Assembly (NCBI RefSeq): GCF_001258055.1
Contig: NZ_CVRM01000002.1
Coordinates: 1-64,000 of the forward strand
From: Phaeobacter italicus
Lineage (GTDB): Bacteria > Pseudomonadota > Alphaproteobacteria > Rhodobacterales > Rhodobacteraceae
Direction of reading: 5' to 3'
DNA: 64,000 bases
Part shown: positions 51,568-61,362 of the stretch, in pieces
Numbering within the stretch: position 1 is the stretch's first letter
How the letters are laid out: each line of letters starts with the position of its first letter
The notes under the pieces: model-generated
What the model was told of the DNA's origin: nothing
What the model saw: the letters and a program-made list of their open reading frames with translations, nothing else
Databases searched by the model: none
Translations under genes and position numbers: made by a program

Positions 51568-52415
51568 TGTTTCCCAAACCTATCCAAAACAGCTCGCGTG
51601 CGTGGCAGACAACCTATCAGGCACTGGTTCCGGCGGCGCTGGTGATGTGGTTATTGCCACTGATCGCGGTGGCGATCTTCTCGATCAAACCTGAGGCGGA
51701 TTTCACCACGGGCAACTACTGGGGGGTGCCGTCATCCTTTGAAGGGTTCAGCAACTACGGCCGGGTCTTCTTCGGCTCGGACATGCCGCGCTATCTGCTG
51801 AACTCCGTCCTGATTACCGTGCCCACGGTGATTGGCGCGGTCGCGCTGTCCTGCATGACGGGCTTCGCGCTCGGCGTTTATAAATTCCGCGGCAACCTGT
51901 TGCTGTTCTTCATGTTTGTTGCAGGCAACTTCGTCCCGTTCCAGATCCTGATGGTCCCGGTGCGCGATCTGACATTGGACATGGGGCTCTATAACACCAA
52001 AACCGGCCTGGTTCTGTTTCACATCGCCTTTCAGACCGGCTTCTGCACGCTGTTCATGCGCAACTTCATCCGCGCCCTACCTTTTGAATTGATCGAAGCG
52101 GCCCGCGTCGAAGGGGTCGCGGAGTGGCGGATTTTCTGGTTCGTGGTTTTGCCGCTGATGAAACCTGCGATTGCCGCGCTGAGCGTGCTGATCTTCACCT
52201 TCATCTGGAATGATTATTTCTGGGCCGTGGTCCTGACACAGGGCGCCGAGAGCCAACCGGTGACAGCAGGCATCACATCGTTCAACGCGCAATACCGGGC
52301 GGCTTACCACCTGATGAGCGCAGGCAGCATTGTCGCGGCACTGCCGCCGGTTGCCATGTTCTTCCTGATGCAACGCCATTTCATCGCCGGCCTGACATTG
52401 GGGGCGGTGAAGTGA
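51567..52415 (+). CDS. CUT1 ABC transporter permease (galactoside)
   Basis: A 282-aa MalG-type permease with six predicted transmembrane segments and the EAA loop ELIEAARVEGVAEWRIFWFV. The start overlaps the preceding stop (TGATG) and the stop overlaps the GTG of the alpha-galactosidase gene, so three proteins are translationally coupled. Confidence 0.9.
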   Translation: MFPKPIQNSSRAWQTTYQALVPAALVMWLLPLIAVAIFSIKPEADFTTGNYWGVPSSFEGFSNYGRVFFGSDMPRYLLNSVLITVPTVIGAVALSCMTGFALGVYKFRGNLLLFFMFVAGNFVPFQILMVPVRDLTLDMGLYNTKTGLVLFHIAFQTGFCTLFMRNFIRALPFELIEAARVEGVAEWRIFWFVVLPLMKPAIAALSVLIFTFIWNDYFWAVVLTQGAESQPVTAGITSFNAQYRAAYHLMSAGSIVAALPPVAMFFLMQRHFIAGLTLGAVK

Positions 52416-54511
52416 GCAGACGCGAAGATACCCGCTGCTGGGCACTTGAGGGTCAGAGCCAAAGCCTGATCCTTGCCGCCCACGGGGATGATCTGGCCGA
52501 GATCGTCTACTGGGGCCCGCGGCTTCCGCAAGGGAGCGACCTGGAGATGATCGCCGCAGCCTCGCGCATGGACGTCACGGGGGGCATGCTGGATGCCGTG
52601 CCGCCACTGTCGATCTGCCCCGAGGCCCGCCGCACCTTTCCCGGACAGCCCGGTCTGTCGCTTGCAGATGCTACGGGCAAGGCGCTACTGCCCCGTTTTA
52701 CCTTTGATCGCGTGGAGGAAAGCGATCAGGCGCTCAGCCTGCACTACCGCGATGCGGAACACGGTCTTCGCTATCAGGCGCAATTCGAGCTGACACGCAA
52801 AACCGGCATGATCCGTGCGCAGGCCTCGCTCATTTCTGAGCGGCCGATCAGCGTGAACTGGCTGTCTGCACCGGTCTTTCCCGCACCTCAGAACGGGCAG
52901 GACATGATCGACTTTCATGGCCGCTGGATCGGGGAGTTTCAAACCAGCCGCACACCGTGGAGCGCTGGCGCGCGTCTCAGGGACAATCCCACAGGACGCA
53001 CCGGGCATGAGTATTTCCCGGGTTTGATCCTACCCTGTACGGGCGCCACAAACACCCAGGGTTCCGCCTACGCCTTTCACTACGGCTGGTCAGGCGGCCA
53101 CAAAATGCTGGCGGAAGAGCTGCCAGACGGGCGTCGCCAAATCCAATGGGGCCATGCAACCGGCAGCCGCCGCAATCCAGGCACCAGATTTGAAACTGCA
53201 CCGCTCTACGCCGTGTTCTCGGATCAGGGAACCAATGGCTGCGCTGTCACCTTCCAGCGCCACCTGCGCGATGAGATCCTGCGCCCCCCTGCACCCGCGC
53301 GCCCGCGACCGGTGCACTACAACTGTTGGGAGGCGGTCTATTTCGATCACGACCACGCCACGCTCTGCGATATTGCAAGCCGGGCCGCAGCACTGGGAGC
53401 CGAACGGTTCGTGCTGGACGATGGTTGGTTTGGCAGGCGGGATGACGACACCAGTTCCCTTGGCGACTGGGCAATCGACGCGCGCAAATATCCCGATGGG
53501 CTGATGCCGCTGATCAACCATATTCATGCAGAAGGCATGACATTCGGCATCTGGTTTGAACCGGAAATGATCAACCCGGACAGCGATCTGTTTCGCGCCC
53601 ACCCAGACTGGGTGCTGGGCGATCGGGATCAGGTGCTTGGCCGACAGCAAATGGTTCTGAATATCGCCCTGCCTGAGGTTCAGGCCTATCTCTACGATCA
53701 CATCGCAGCCGTGCTGTCAGATCATCCGATCGACTATGTCAAATGGGACCATAACCGCGTGCTGCCGGAACCGGACAGCGCGCAGGCCGAGGCGGTTTAT
53801 TCGCTGTTTGACCGGCTGCGCGCAGATTTCCCGCAAGTGGAATTCGAGAGCTGTTCTTCTGGGGGTGGGCGCATTGACTTTGGCATCCTGTCGCGCACCC
53901 ATCGGGTCTGGCTTTCAGATAGCAATGACCCGATAGAGCGGCTGCGGATCCAGCATGAAGCCGCGCTTTTCCTGCCGATGGTTGTCACTGGCAGCCATGT
54001 TGGTCCGCGCACCTGCCACACCTCTGGTCGGGTGACAGATATCCGGCTGCGTGCCTGGGTCGCGGCCCAGCGTCACATGGGGTTTGAAATGGACCCGCGC
54101 GAGCTGACAGAAGAAGAAGCAGACATTCTGCGCCAGGTTACCCGTTGGTGGAAAGACAACCGCCACTGGACGGAGCGGGCGGATATTCTGCGGCTCGACA
54201 GCGATGACCCTGCCGTCATCGCAGAGCTGCAGCGCGCAGAAGATGGCAGCCGCTTTGTCGCCTTTTCCGGCCTGCGCGAGCCAAGCGCGCAAATCCTGCC
54301 GCGCCCCCTGCGCCTTGCTGGGCTGGAGCCTGACGCCCACTATGAAATCCGCTTGCTGAACCGCGAGGACGCCCCAGGTCTTTCGCGCGGATCGCCTCTT
54401 TTGAAAACCGGGACCGCGACACTCAGCGGCCAATATCTGATGCACCAAGGGATCACCCTGCCCTGGACATTCCCACAGTCGATCTGGGTGATTGAAGGAA
54501 CACGCCTATGA
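52412..54511 (+). CDS. GH36 alpha-galactosidase, cytoplasmic
   Basis: A 699-aa glycoside hydrolase family 36 enzyme releasing terminal alpha-galactose. The catalytic nucleophile is D446 in YVKWDHNR and the acid/base D503 in WLSDSNDP. LDDGWFGRRDDDTSSLGDW (about 335-353) and WFEPEMINPDSDL are GH36 signatures. It starts with GTG overlapping the permease stop. There is no signal peptide, so it acts on imported oligosaccharide. Confidence 0.93.
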   Translation: MSRREDTRCWALEGQSQSLILAAHGDDLAEIVYWGPRLPQGSDLEMIAAASRMDVTGGMLDAVPPLSICPEARRTFPGQPGLSLADATGKALLPRFTFDRVEESDQALSLHYRDAEHGLRYQAQFELTRKTGMIRAQASLISERPISVNWLSAPVFPAPQNGQDMIDFHGRWIGEFQTSRTPWSAGARLRDNPTGRTGHEYFPGLILPCTGATNTQGSAYAFHYGWSGGHKMLAEELPDGRRQIQWGHATGSRRNPGTRFETAPLYAVFSDQGTNGCAVTFQRHLRDEILRPPAPARPRPVHYNCWEAVYFDHDHATLCDIASRAAALGAERFVLDDGWFGRRDDDTSSLGDWAIDARKYPDGLMPLINHIHAEGMTFGIWFEPEMINPDSDLFRAHPDWVLGDRDQVLGRQQMVLNIALPEVQAYLYDHIAAVLSDHPIDYVKWDHNRVLPEPDSAQAEAVYSLFDRLRADFPQVEFESCSSGGGRIDFGILSRTHRVWLSDSNDPIERLRIQHEAALFLPMVVTGSHVGPRTCHTSGRVTDIRLRAWVAAQRHMGFEMDPRELTEEEADILRQVTRWWKDNRHWTERADILRLDSDDPAVIAELQRAEDGSRFVAFSGLREPSAQILPRPLRLAGLEPDAHYEIRLLNREDAPGLSRGSPLLKTGTATLSGQYLMHQGITLPWTFPQSIWVIEGTRL

Positions 54512-56223
54512 CCAAAGACAGACGAAATCGCGCCTGGTATGGCAAATTGGACAAAGACGGCTTCATCCACCGCAGCTGGATGAAAAACCAGGGATTTCCG
54601 GACCATGCCTTTGACGGTCGGCCAATCATCGGGATCTGCAACACCTGGTCAGAGCTGACGCCCTGCAACTCTGGCCTGCGCGATCTCGCCGAGGGGGTAA
54701 AGCGCGGCGTCTGGGAGGCAGGTGGATTTCCCGTGGAATTCCCGGTCATGTCGCTGGGTGAGACCCAGATGAAGCCCACGGCGATGCTGTTTCGCAATCT
54801 CCTCGCGATGGACGTAGAGGAATCGATACGGGCCTATGGAATTGACGGCGTTGTCCTGCTTGGCGGTTGTGACAAGACCACACCGGGCCAGTTGATGGGG
54901 GCTGCCTCTGTTGATCTGCCGGCCATCGTCGTCAGCTCGGGCCCGATGCTGAACGGCAAGTGGCAGGGCAAGGATATCGGCTCAGGTACTGACGTCTGGA
55001 AGTTCTCGGAAGCGGTGCGCGCCGGTGAGATGACGCTGCAGGATTTCATGGCGGCTGAATCCGGCATGAGCCGGTCCAAGGGCGTGTGCATGACCATGGG
55101 CACGGCCTCCACTATGGCGTCCCTCGTTGAGGCGATGGGGATGAGCCTGCCAACCAATGCCGCCCTGCCCGCAGTGGATGCCCGCCGCATGGCTCTGGCG
55201 CATCTGACCGGCAAGCGGATCGTCGAGATGGTTGAGGAAGACCTCAAACCCTCGGACATTCTGACCCGCGACGCTTTCATCAATGCGATCATGGCCAACG
55301 CAGCTGTCGGGGGATCCACCAATGCGGTGGTGCACCTTCTGGCCCTCGCCGGGCGTGTCGGGGTTGACCTGTCTCTGGATGATTTCGGCCTTGGCAGTGA
55401 CATCCCGCTTCTGGTCAACTGCATGCCCTCAGGGAAATACCTGATGGAAGATTTTTGCTATGCCGGCGGTATGCCTGTCGTGTTGAAGCGACTTGCTGAC
55501 AATGGACACCTGCGCAGCAACACCACTGTTTTGGGCGGTGACATCACGGCCTATGCCGAGGGTGCGGAATGTTTCAACGATGACGTCATCAAGAGCTTTG
55601 ATAACCCGGTAAAACCTGCAGCCGGCCTGCGTGTTCTGCGCGGCAATCTTGCGCCCAACGGTGCCATCGTCAAACCATCGGCCGCGACCGACCATCTTCT
55701 GGAACACGAAGGCGTTGCACATGTCTTTGAGACGATTGAAGATCTGAAAGCCAATATCGATCGCGATGATCTGCCCGTCACGAAGGACACCATTCTGGTG
55801 CTGAAGGGTGTTGGGCCCAAGGGCTATCCCGGCATGCCGGAGGTCGGCAATATGCCGATCCCCCGCAAACTGGTCCGCGAAGGGGTGCGAGATATGATCC
55901 GCATCTCTGATGGCCGCATGTCCGGGACGGCTTTTGGCACCGTGATCCTGCATGTTTCACCTGAATCCCAGGCCGGTGGCCCCCTTGGTCTGGTCCAGAC
56001 CGGCGACCGCATCCGGGTCAGCGCAAAGAACGGCACCCTTGATCTGCTGGTTTCACAGGAAGAGCTGACAGCACGTCGTGAGGCCTGGCAGCCAGAGCCG
56101 CCGCATTACACACGCGGCTACGCCAAACTCTACGTCGACAGCGTCCTTCAGGCAGAGAAAGGGGCTGATCTTGATTTCCTCGTGGGCAAAGATACCCGCC
56201 CCGTAACACGGGAGAGCCACTGA
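54508..56223 (+). CDS. IlvD/EDD-family sugar-acid dehydratase (probable D-galactonate dehydratase)
   Basis: A 571-aa Fe-S dehydratase similar to L-arabinonate/D-galactonate dehydratases of rhizobia. Cluster cysteines are C53 (ELTPCNSG), C121 (GGCDKTTPG) and C194 (KGVCMTMG). The late motif SDGRMSGTAFGT carries the catalytic Ser. In this operon it should convert D-galactonate to 2-keto-3-deoxygalactonate, replacing the enolase-type DgoD. ATGA overlap with the GH36 gene. An arabonate or fuconate substrate is also possible because the family is promiscuous. Confidence 0.88.
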   Translation: MTKDRRNRAWYGKLDKDGFIHRSWMKNQGFPDHAFDGRPIIGICNTWSELTPCNSGLRDLAEGVKRGVWEAGGFPVEFPVMSLGETQMKPTAMLFRNLLAMDVEESIRAYGIDGVVLLGGCDKTTPGQLMGAASVDLPAIVVSSGPMLNGKWQGKDIGSGTDVWKFSEAVRAGEMTLQDFMAAESGMSRSKGVCMTMGTASTMASLVEAMGMSLPTNAALPAVDARRMALAHLTGKRIVEMVEEDLKPSDILTRDAFINAIMANAAVGGSTNAVVHLLALAGRVGVDLSLDDFGLGSDIPLLVNCMPSGKYLMEDFCYAGGMPVVLKRLADNGHLRSNTTVLGGDITAYAEGAECFNDDVIKSFDNPVKPAAGLRVLRGNLAPNGAIVKPSAATDHLLEHEGVAHVFETIEDLKANIDRDDLPVTKDTILVLKGVGPKGYPGMPEVGNMPIPRKLVREGVRDMIRISDGRMSGTAFGTVILHVSPESQAGGPLGLVQTGDRIRVSAKNGTLDLLVSQEELTARREAWQPEPPHYTRGYAKLYVDSVLQAEKGADLDFLVGKDTRPVTRESH

Positions 56224-56993
56224 TGAGCGACACTGCAATCTTTCCGGACCTGAAGGGGGCTTCGGTTTTCATCACCGGCGGCGGTTCCGGCATTGGTGCC
56301 GCGCTGAGCGAGGGATTCCTGCGTCAGGGCGCCAAGGTCGCGTTTGTCGGACGGTCTGATGCCTCTGCTTTTGCTGCGCGCATGGAGGCTGAGACAGGCA
56401 ACCGTCCCTTGTTCATCCAATGCGACATCACCGATATCCCTGCCCTGAAGTCCGCGATTGAGCAGGCGGCAGAGGCGCATGGCCCAATCACCACGCTGGT
56501 GAACAACGCTGCCAATGATCAGCGCCACGCGACATTGGATGTGGACGAGGAATTTTGGGACTGGGCGCAGGCGATCAATCTCAAGGCCTATTTCTTTGCC
56601 TGTCAGGCGGTGTTGCCGGGGATGCAGGCTGCCGGTGGTGGTTCGATCGTCAACTTCACCTCCATCAGTTACATGATGGGCAACAGCGGCTATCCCGCCT
56701 ACACGACAGCAAATGCAGGCATCAACGGCATGACACGAAGCCTCGCACGTGAGTTCGGGGCAGATCGGATCCGGGTCAACGCGCTGGCGCCGGGGTGGGT
56801 ACTGACGGATAAGCAACTCGACAAATGGGCAACGCCGGAGGCGCTTGCGGCTCATCTGGAACGGCAATGCCTGAAGGACCATCTCGCGCCACAGGACATC
56901 GTAGGCTCAACGCTCTTTCTCGCCTCGGCGACCAGCCGCATGATCACTGGGCAAACGCTGGTTGTGGATGGCGGGGTTGTGGTGACAGGATGA
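56223..56993 (+). CDS. SDR-family sugar dehydrogenase (probable galactose 1-dehydrogenase), Lys-to-Asn at the active site
   Basis: A 256-aa short-chain dehydrogenase similar to Caulobacter xylose dehydrogenase. TGGGSGIG (18-25) binds NAD(P), NNAAN (94-98) is the structural motif, and SIS (147-149) and Y160 are catalytic. The expected YxxxK reads YTTAN, with Asn at 164; the codon is AAT, so this is no simple reading slip. Context makes it the galactose-to-galactonolactone step. Loss of the Lys would usually cripple catalysis, so either this subfamily works differently or the step is done elsewhere. Confidence 0.85.
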   Translation: MSDTAIFPDLKGASVFITGGGSGIGAALSEGFLRQGAKVAFVGRSDASAFAARMEAETGNRPLFIQCDITDIPALKSAIEQAAEAHGPITTLVNNAANDQRHATLDVDEEFWDWAQAINLKAYFFACQAVLPGMQAAGGGSIVNFTSISYMMGNSGYPAYTTANAGINGMTRSLAREFGADRIRVNALAPGWVLTDKQLDKWATPEALAAHLERQCLKDHLAPQDIVGSTLFLASATSRMITGQTLVVDGGVVVTG

Positions 56994-57958
56994 CGGCGCA
57001 TCCCAATCTTTCCCCTGACACGATGCCCGGCGCCTCCGTGCCTGCGTGGATTGCGGCGGACTGGGGCACCAGTCAACTGCGCCTGTGGGTGATGGATCGC
57101 GAGGATACCGTGATCGACCGGATAACCTCGGATCGGGGCATGTCCCGACTGAGCCCGCAGGACTATGAGCCCACCCTTCTGGACCTCTTGGGCGATCATC
57201 TCCCAACGGGCGGAAACAGCCCGCTTCCGGTTATCTGCTGCGGAATGGCAGGCTCACGTCAGGGCTGGGCCGAGGCCCCCTATGCCAGCACCCCCTGCCC
57301 GCCACCAGGCATTGCAGAGGCCACCCAGCCAGCGACCAAAGATCCACGTCTCGCGGTCTATCTGCTGCCCGGCATCAAAACCACGGATCCAGCAGATGTC
57401 ATGCGGGGGGAAGAGACCCAGATTGCGGGCTACCTCGCACAAGACAGAGACCCTGCCGCCTCGCAAGTCATCTGCTTGCCTGGCACCCACAGCAAATGGG
57501 CCAGACTTGATCAGGGAGAAGTCACCAGCTTTTCGACCTTCATGACAGGAGAGCTGTTCGCCCTTCTTCAGGGCCAATCCGTCCTGCAGCACTGCGTGTC
57601 AGAGGAGGGCTGGGACGAGACCGCATTTGAACAGGCCGTCTGTGAGGCGCTTGCCAATCCAGCTGCGATCGCCGCCCAACTGTTTCGCCTGCGTGCAGAT
57701 GCGCTTTTGTCTGGGCAAAGCCCCGAAACCGGACGTGCTCGCCTGTCAGGGCTTCTGATCGGGGTTGAGCTCGCAGCGACGCAAGACGACTGGTCAGAGC
57801 AACACGTCACCCTGCTGGGCGCGGACCAGCTTGCCCGTCGTTATGAAACGGCCCTGTCTACACAGGGGTGCACCGCCCGCCGCGTTGACGCCGAAACCCT
57901 GACGCTTGCAGGCCTCACAGCCGCATATGACCAATTGAAAAAGAGCCAAACGCCATGA
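56990..57958 (+). CDS. dgoK: 2-Dehydro-3-deoxygalactonokinase
   Basis: A 322-aa ASKHA-fold kinase phosphorylating 2-keto-3-deoxygalactonate. The N-terminal ATP motif IAADWGTSQLRLWVMD, YLLPGIKTTDPADVMRGEET and LPGTHSKWA are family signatures. The ATG at 56990 overlaps the SDR stop (ATGA) and the end overlaps dgoA (ATGA). Confidence 0.92.
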   Translation: MTAHPNLSPDTMPGASVPAWIAADWGTSQLRLWVMDREDTVIDRITSDRGMSRLSPQDYEPTLLDLLGDHLPTGGNSPLPVICCGMAGSRQGWAEAPYASTPCPPPGIAEATQPATKDPRLAVYLLPGIKTTDPADVMRGEETQIAGYLAQDRDPAASQVICLPGTHSKWARLDQGEVTSFSTFMTGELFALLQGQSVLQHCVSEEGWDETAFEQAVCEALANPAAIAAQLFRLRADALLSGQSPETGRARLSGLLIGVELAATQDDWSEQHVTLLGADQLARRYETALSTQGCTARRVDAETLTLAGLTAAYDQLKKSQTP

Positions 57959-58566
57959 GCCGAAACATCATTGCCATCCTGCGTGGTCTGCGCCCGGAAG
58001 AGGCGCGTGACATGACCGATGCCCTGATTGATGCGGGCATCACCAAGATCGAAGTCCCGCTGAACTCACCACAGCCCTTCGACAGTATTGCCACGATGCT
58101 GGATCAGGCCCAAGGGCGCGCGACAGTCGGCGCGGGGACCGTTTTGAGCCCCGAGACAGTGGCTCAGCTATCTGCAATCAGGGCACAGATGGTCGTCTCC
58201 CCCGACTGCAACCCGGATGTGATCCGTGCCACAAAATCCGCTGGCATGTTGTCCTATCCGGGGGTCTTCACCGCGTCAGAGTGCTTCTCTGCACTCCGCG
58301 CTGGCGCGGACGGGTTGAAGTTTTTTCCCGCATTCAAGCTGGGGCTCGACGGGTTCTCAGCGCTGAAGGCCGTTTTGCCAAAAGATGCAGAAACCTATGC
58401 TGTTGGCGGCGTCGGACCAGCGGACTTCGCGGACTGGCAGAAAGCGGGCATCACCGGTTTTGGCATGGGCTCTTCTCTTTATAAACCCGGTCATTCGGCC
58501 AAAGAGGTTGCCCGCCTTGCCGCAGAGACGGTCGCAGCCTACGACGAGGCGTTTGATGGCCAGTGA
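57955..58566 (+). CDS. dgoA: 2-Dehydro-3-deoxy-6-phosphogalactonate aldolase
   Basis: A 203-aa class I aldolase of the KDPG/KDPGal family, splitting 2-keto-3-deoxy-6-phosphogalactonate into pyruvate and glyceraldehyde-3-phosphate. Catalytic Glu is E33 in KIEVPLNSP and the Schiff-base Lys is K122 in GLKFFPAFKLG. VGAGTVLSPE and AVGGVGPADF are phosphate-site motifs. The context with dgoK favours the galactonate form over plain KDPG aldolase. Confidence 0.93.
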   Translation: MSRNIIAILRGLRPEEARDMTDALIDAGITKIEVPLNSPQPFDSIATMLDQAQGRATVGAGTVLSPETVAQLSAIRAQMVVSPDCNPDVIRATKSAGMLSYPGVFTASECFSALRAGADGLKFFPAFKLGLDGFSALKAVLPKDAETYAVGGVGPADFADWQKAGITGFGMGSSLYKPGHSAKEVARLAAETVAAYDEAFDGQ

Positions 58567-59428
58567 CGTGACCACTCACCCCTCCACGGCGGAGATTTTC
58601 AGCGAAACCCGCTGCACGTTGGGTGAAGGTCCGCTGTGGCACCCAACCCGCCAGCAGCTGTTCTGGTTCGACATCCTCGGACAGCAATTGTTCAGTGTTG
58701 CAAATGGTAAAGAGATCCGCTGGCAGTTTGATGACTGCGTTTCAGCCGCCGGTTGGGTCGATGACCATACCCTCATCATGGCCAGCGCCAGCGCGCTTTG
58801 GCGTTTTGACATCGAAGCCGGTGTGCGGTCGCATCTGATAGACCTAGAGGCGGACAAGCCTCTAACCCGTTCAAATGACGGGCGCGCGGATCCTTGGGGC
58901 GGTTTCTGGATTGGAACCATGGGCTACAACGCCGAAACCGGGCTTGGGGCCATATATCGCTACTTCCGGGGCGAGCTGCGCAAACTGGTTCATTCCCAGA
59001 CCATCACAAACGCGATCTGCTTTTCTCCGGATGGGTCCTGCGCCTATTTTACGGATACGGCCACTGGCAAAATCATGCGCCAGCCGCTGGCGAAAGACGA
59101 CGGATGGCCGATTGGCGCACCCTCTGTCTTTCTTGATCTCAGCAGCGAAGACTTTGGCCCCGATGGCGCGGTTGTCGATGCCACAGGTCGGTTCTGGAAC
59201 GCCCAATGGGGGGCAAGCCGCGTCGCGGTTTATACGCCCTCAGGTGACTTGACCGAGATCTACCCCCTCCCGACGGCGCAGGCCTCCTGCCCTGCCTTTG
59301 GGGGCAAAGACCTGTCGGATCTGTTTGTGACCACCGCTGCCGACGGGCTGGATGATCCGGCTGCGGGAAAAACCTATCGCATTGAAACACGGGCCAAAGG
59401 CCAACGCGAACATCGCGTCATTCTCTGA
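58556..59428 (+). CDS. SMP-30/gluconolactonase-family lactonase (probable galactonolactonase)
   Basis: A 290-aa six-bladed beta-propeller. Metal ligands are visible as Glu in TLGEGPLWHP, Asn in TITNAICFSPDG and Asp in the FTDTATGKI and SEDFGPDGAVVDATGRFW regions. It would open galactono-lactone to galactonate between the SDR and dehydratase steps. The ATG at 58556 overlaps dgoA by 11 bp; a GTG at 58568 is possible. Confidence 0.9.
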   Translation: MASDVTTHPSTAEIFSETRCTLGEGPLWHPTRQQLFWFDILGQQLFSVANGKEIRWQFDDCVSAAGWVDDHTLIMASASALWRFDIEAGVRSHLIDLEADKPLTRSNDGRADPWGGFWIGTMGYNAETGLGAIYRYFRGELRKLVHSQTITNAICFSPDGSCAYFTDTATGKIMRQPLAKDDGWPIGAPSVFLDLSSEDFGPDGAVVDATGRFWNAQWGASRVAVYTPSGDLTEIYPLPTAQASCPAFGGKDLSDLFVTTAADGLDDPAAGKTYRIETRAKGQREHRVIL

Positions 59429-59436
59429 GGACATCT

Positions 59437-61353
59437 ATGCAGCGCACACTTGGCACCTGCTATTATCCCGAACATTGGCCCGAAGACATCTGGCAGCAAG
59501 ACGCCGCGCGCATGGTTGCGGCTGGCCTCACTTGGGTGCGGATTGGTGAATTTTCGTGGTCCCGGATCGAACCAACCCCCGGCGATCTGCAATGGGACTG
59601 GCTGGATCGGGCTATCGACACCCTGGTCTCAGCAGGGCTGAAAGTGGTGCTTGGCACACCAACCGCAACGCCGCCGCGCTGGATGGTAGACCGGCATCCG
59701 GATATGTTTGCGCTTGATCAAGACGGCAAACCCCGGGGATTTGGATCCCGCCGCCACTATTGTTTCAGTCACCAGGGCTACCGCAAGGAGGCCCGACGCA
59801 TCGTCACCCTTATGGCGGAACGCTATGGACCGGGCGATCGGATCGCCGCCTGGCAGACCGACAACGAATATGGCTGCCACGACACCACGGTCAGCTATTC
59901 CGATGCCGCCCGCGCAGCGTTCGTGCGGTGGTTGGAAACACGGTACGGCGGCGACATAGGCGCGTTGAACGCGGCTTGGGGCAATGTCTTTTGGTCGATG
60001 GACTACAATCGCTTCGAACAGATCGGCCTGCCCAATCTCACGGTGACAGAGCCGAACCCGGCCCATGTACAGGCGTTCCGGCGGTTTTCCTCAGATCAGG
60101 TCGTGAGCTTCAACCGCGATCAGGTTGAGATCCTGCGCGCCCATTCTGATGCACCAATTGCCCATAACTACATGGGGCGGGTGACTGATTTCGATCACTA
60201 CAAGGTTGGCGAGGATCTCGAAATCGCCAGTTGGGACAGCTACCCCTTGGGCTTTCTAGAGGACAGGGTCGGGGCCAGCCCAGAGAAGCAGCGCCGCTAC
60301 GCGCGGCAGGGCGATCCAGATTTTCAGGCCTTTCACCACGACCTCTATCGCGCGGTCGGACGCGGTCGCTGGTGGGTGATGGAACAACAGCCCGGCCCGG
60401 TAAATTGGGCCCCTTACAACCCTGCCCCCTTGCCCGGCATGGTGCGTTTCTGGACTTGGGAGGCCTTTGCCCACGGGGCAGAGGCAGTCTGCTATTTCCG
60501 CTGGCGGCAAGCGCCGTTTGCGCAGGAGCAACTCCACGCAGGGATGCTGCGCCCGGACAGCGCCGAAGCACCTGCTATCGTCGAGGCCCGCCAGGTTGCT
60601 GAGGAACTGGCCAATGCGGGGGACGTTGCCCCATCGCAGGCCCCGGTCGCGCTAGTCTTTGACTACGATGCAGAATGGGCCTGGCAGGTGCAACCGCATG
60701 GTCACGGGCTTAGCTATTTCGATCTTGTCCTAGAACATTACCGCGCTCTGCGTCGCGCCGGTTTGTCGGTGGACATCGTCGCGCCAACCCAAAGCGATTT
60801 TTCCGGATATGCGCTGATCCTTGCGCCGGGGCTGATGCATCTGACGGACAGTCTGCGCCAAGCCTTGGCCAAGGCCGAAGGTCAGGTGCTTTACGGTCCA
60901 CGCACCGGTGCGCGCGATGCAGATTTCAAGATCCCGACCAGCCCCCTCCCCCCTGCACTGGATGGGCTGGAGGTTGTTGTCGCAGCCGTAGAGAGCATAC
61001 GCCCTGATATGCCCCTGCCCCTTGCCAACGTAGACGGGGCAGTCACCGGGTATCTGGAAACACTGGAAACCGCGGCAGAGGTGCTGGTTGAAACCGCAGC
61101 AGGTCAACCCGTCGCTGTTGCCGCAGCCAACCAAGTCTATTGCGCGGGTTGGCTTGATGGCGACGGCCTTGATCATCTCGTTGCGACATTCTGTGCACGC
61201 GCGGGTCTTGGGATTTGCAAGATGCCCGAGGGCGTGCGGCGTCGACAGACCGCTACAGAAGAGTTCTGGTTCAATCATCTTGCGGAACCGGTTGACACCG
61301 AGGTGGGCACACTGCCCCCTGCCGGGGTCTTTAGACGCCCGCGAAAAAGCTGA
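59437..61353 (+). CDS. GH42 beta-galactosidase, cytoplasmic
   Basis: A 638-aa family 42 enzyme. The N-terminal GTCYYPEHWPEDIWQQDAAR and WVRIGEFSWSRIEP are typical. The acid/base is E144 in TDNEYGCHD and the nucleophile E316 in WVMEQQPGPVNW. A trimerisation-type domain follows (about 400-600). No signal peptide is present. It starts eight bases after the lactonase stop and is the last gene of the galactoside operon. Confidence 0.93.
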   Translation: MQRTLGTCYYPEHWPEDIWQQDAARMVAAGLTWVRIGEFSWSRIEPTPGDLQWDWLDRAIDTLVSAGLKVVLGTPTATPPRWMVDRHPDMFALDQDGKPRGFGSRRHYCFSHQGYRKEARRIVTLMAERYGPGDRIAAWQTDNEYGCHDTTVSYSDAARAAFVRWLETRYGGDIGALNAAWGNVFWSMDYNRFEQIGLPNLTVTEPNPAHVQAFRRFSSDQVVSFNRDQVEILRAHSDAPIAHNYMGRVTDFDHYKVGEDLEIASWDSYPLGFLEDRVGASPEKQRRYARQGDPDFQAFHHDLYRAVGRGRWWVMEQQPGPVNWAPYNPAPLPGMVRFWTWEAFAHGAEAVCYFRWRQAPFAQEQLHAGMLRPDSAEAPAIVEARQVAEELANAGDVAPSQAPVALVFDYDAEWAWQVQPHGHGLSYFDLVLEHYRALRRAGLSVDIVAPTQSDFSGYALILAPGLMHLTDSLRQALAKAEGQVLYGPRTGARDADFKIPTSPLPPALDGLEVVVAAVESIRPDMPLPLANVDGAVTGYLETLETAAEVLVETAAGQPVAVAAANQVYCAGWLDGDGLDHLVATFCARAGLGICKMPEGVRRRQTATEEFWFNHLAEPVDTEVGTLPPAGVFRRPRKS

Positions 61354-61362
61354 ACGCAAAAA

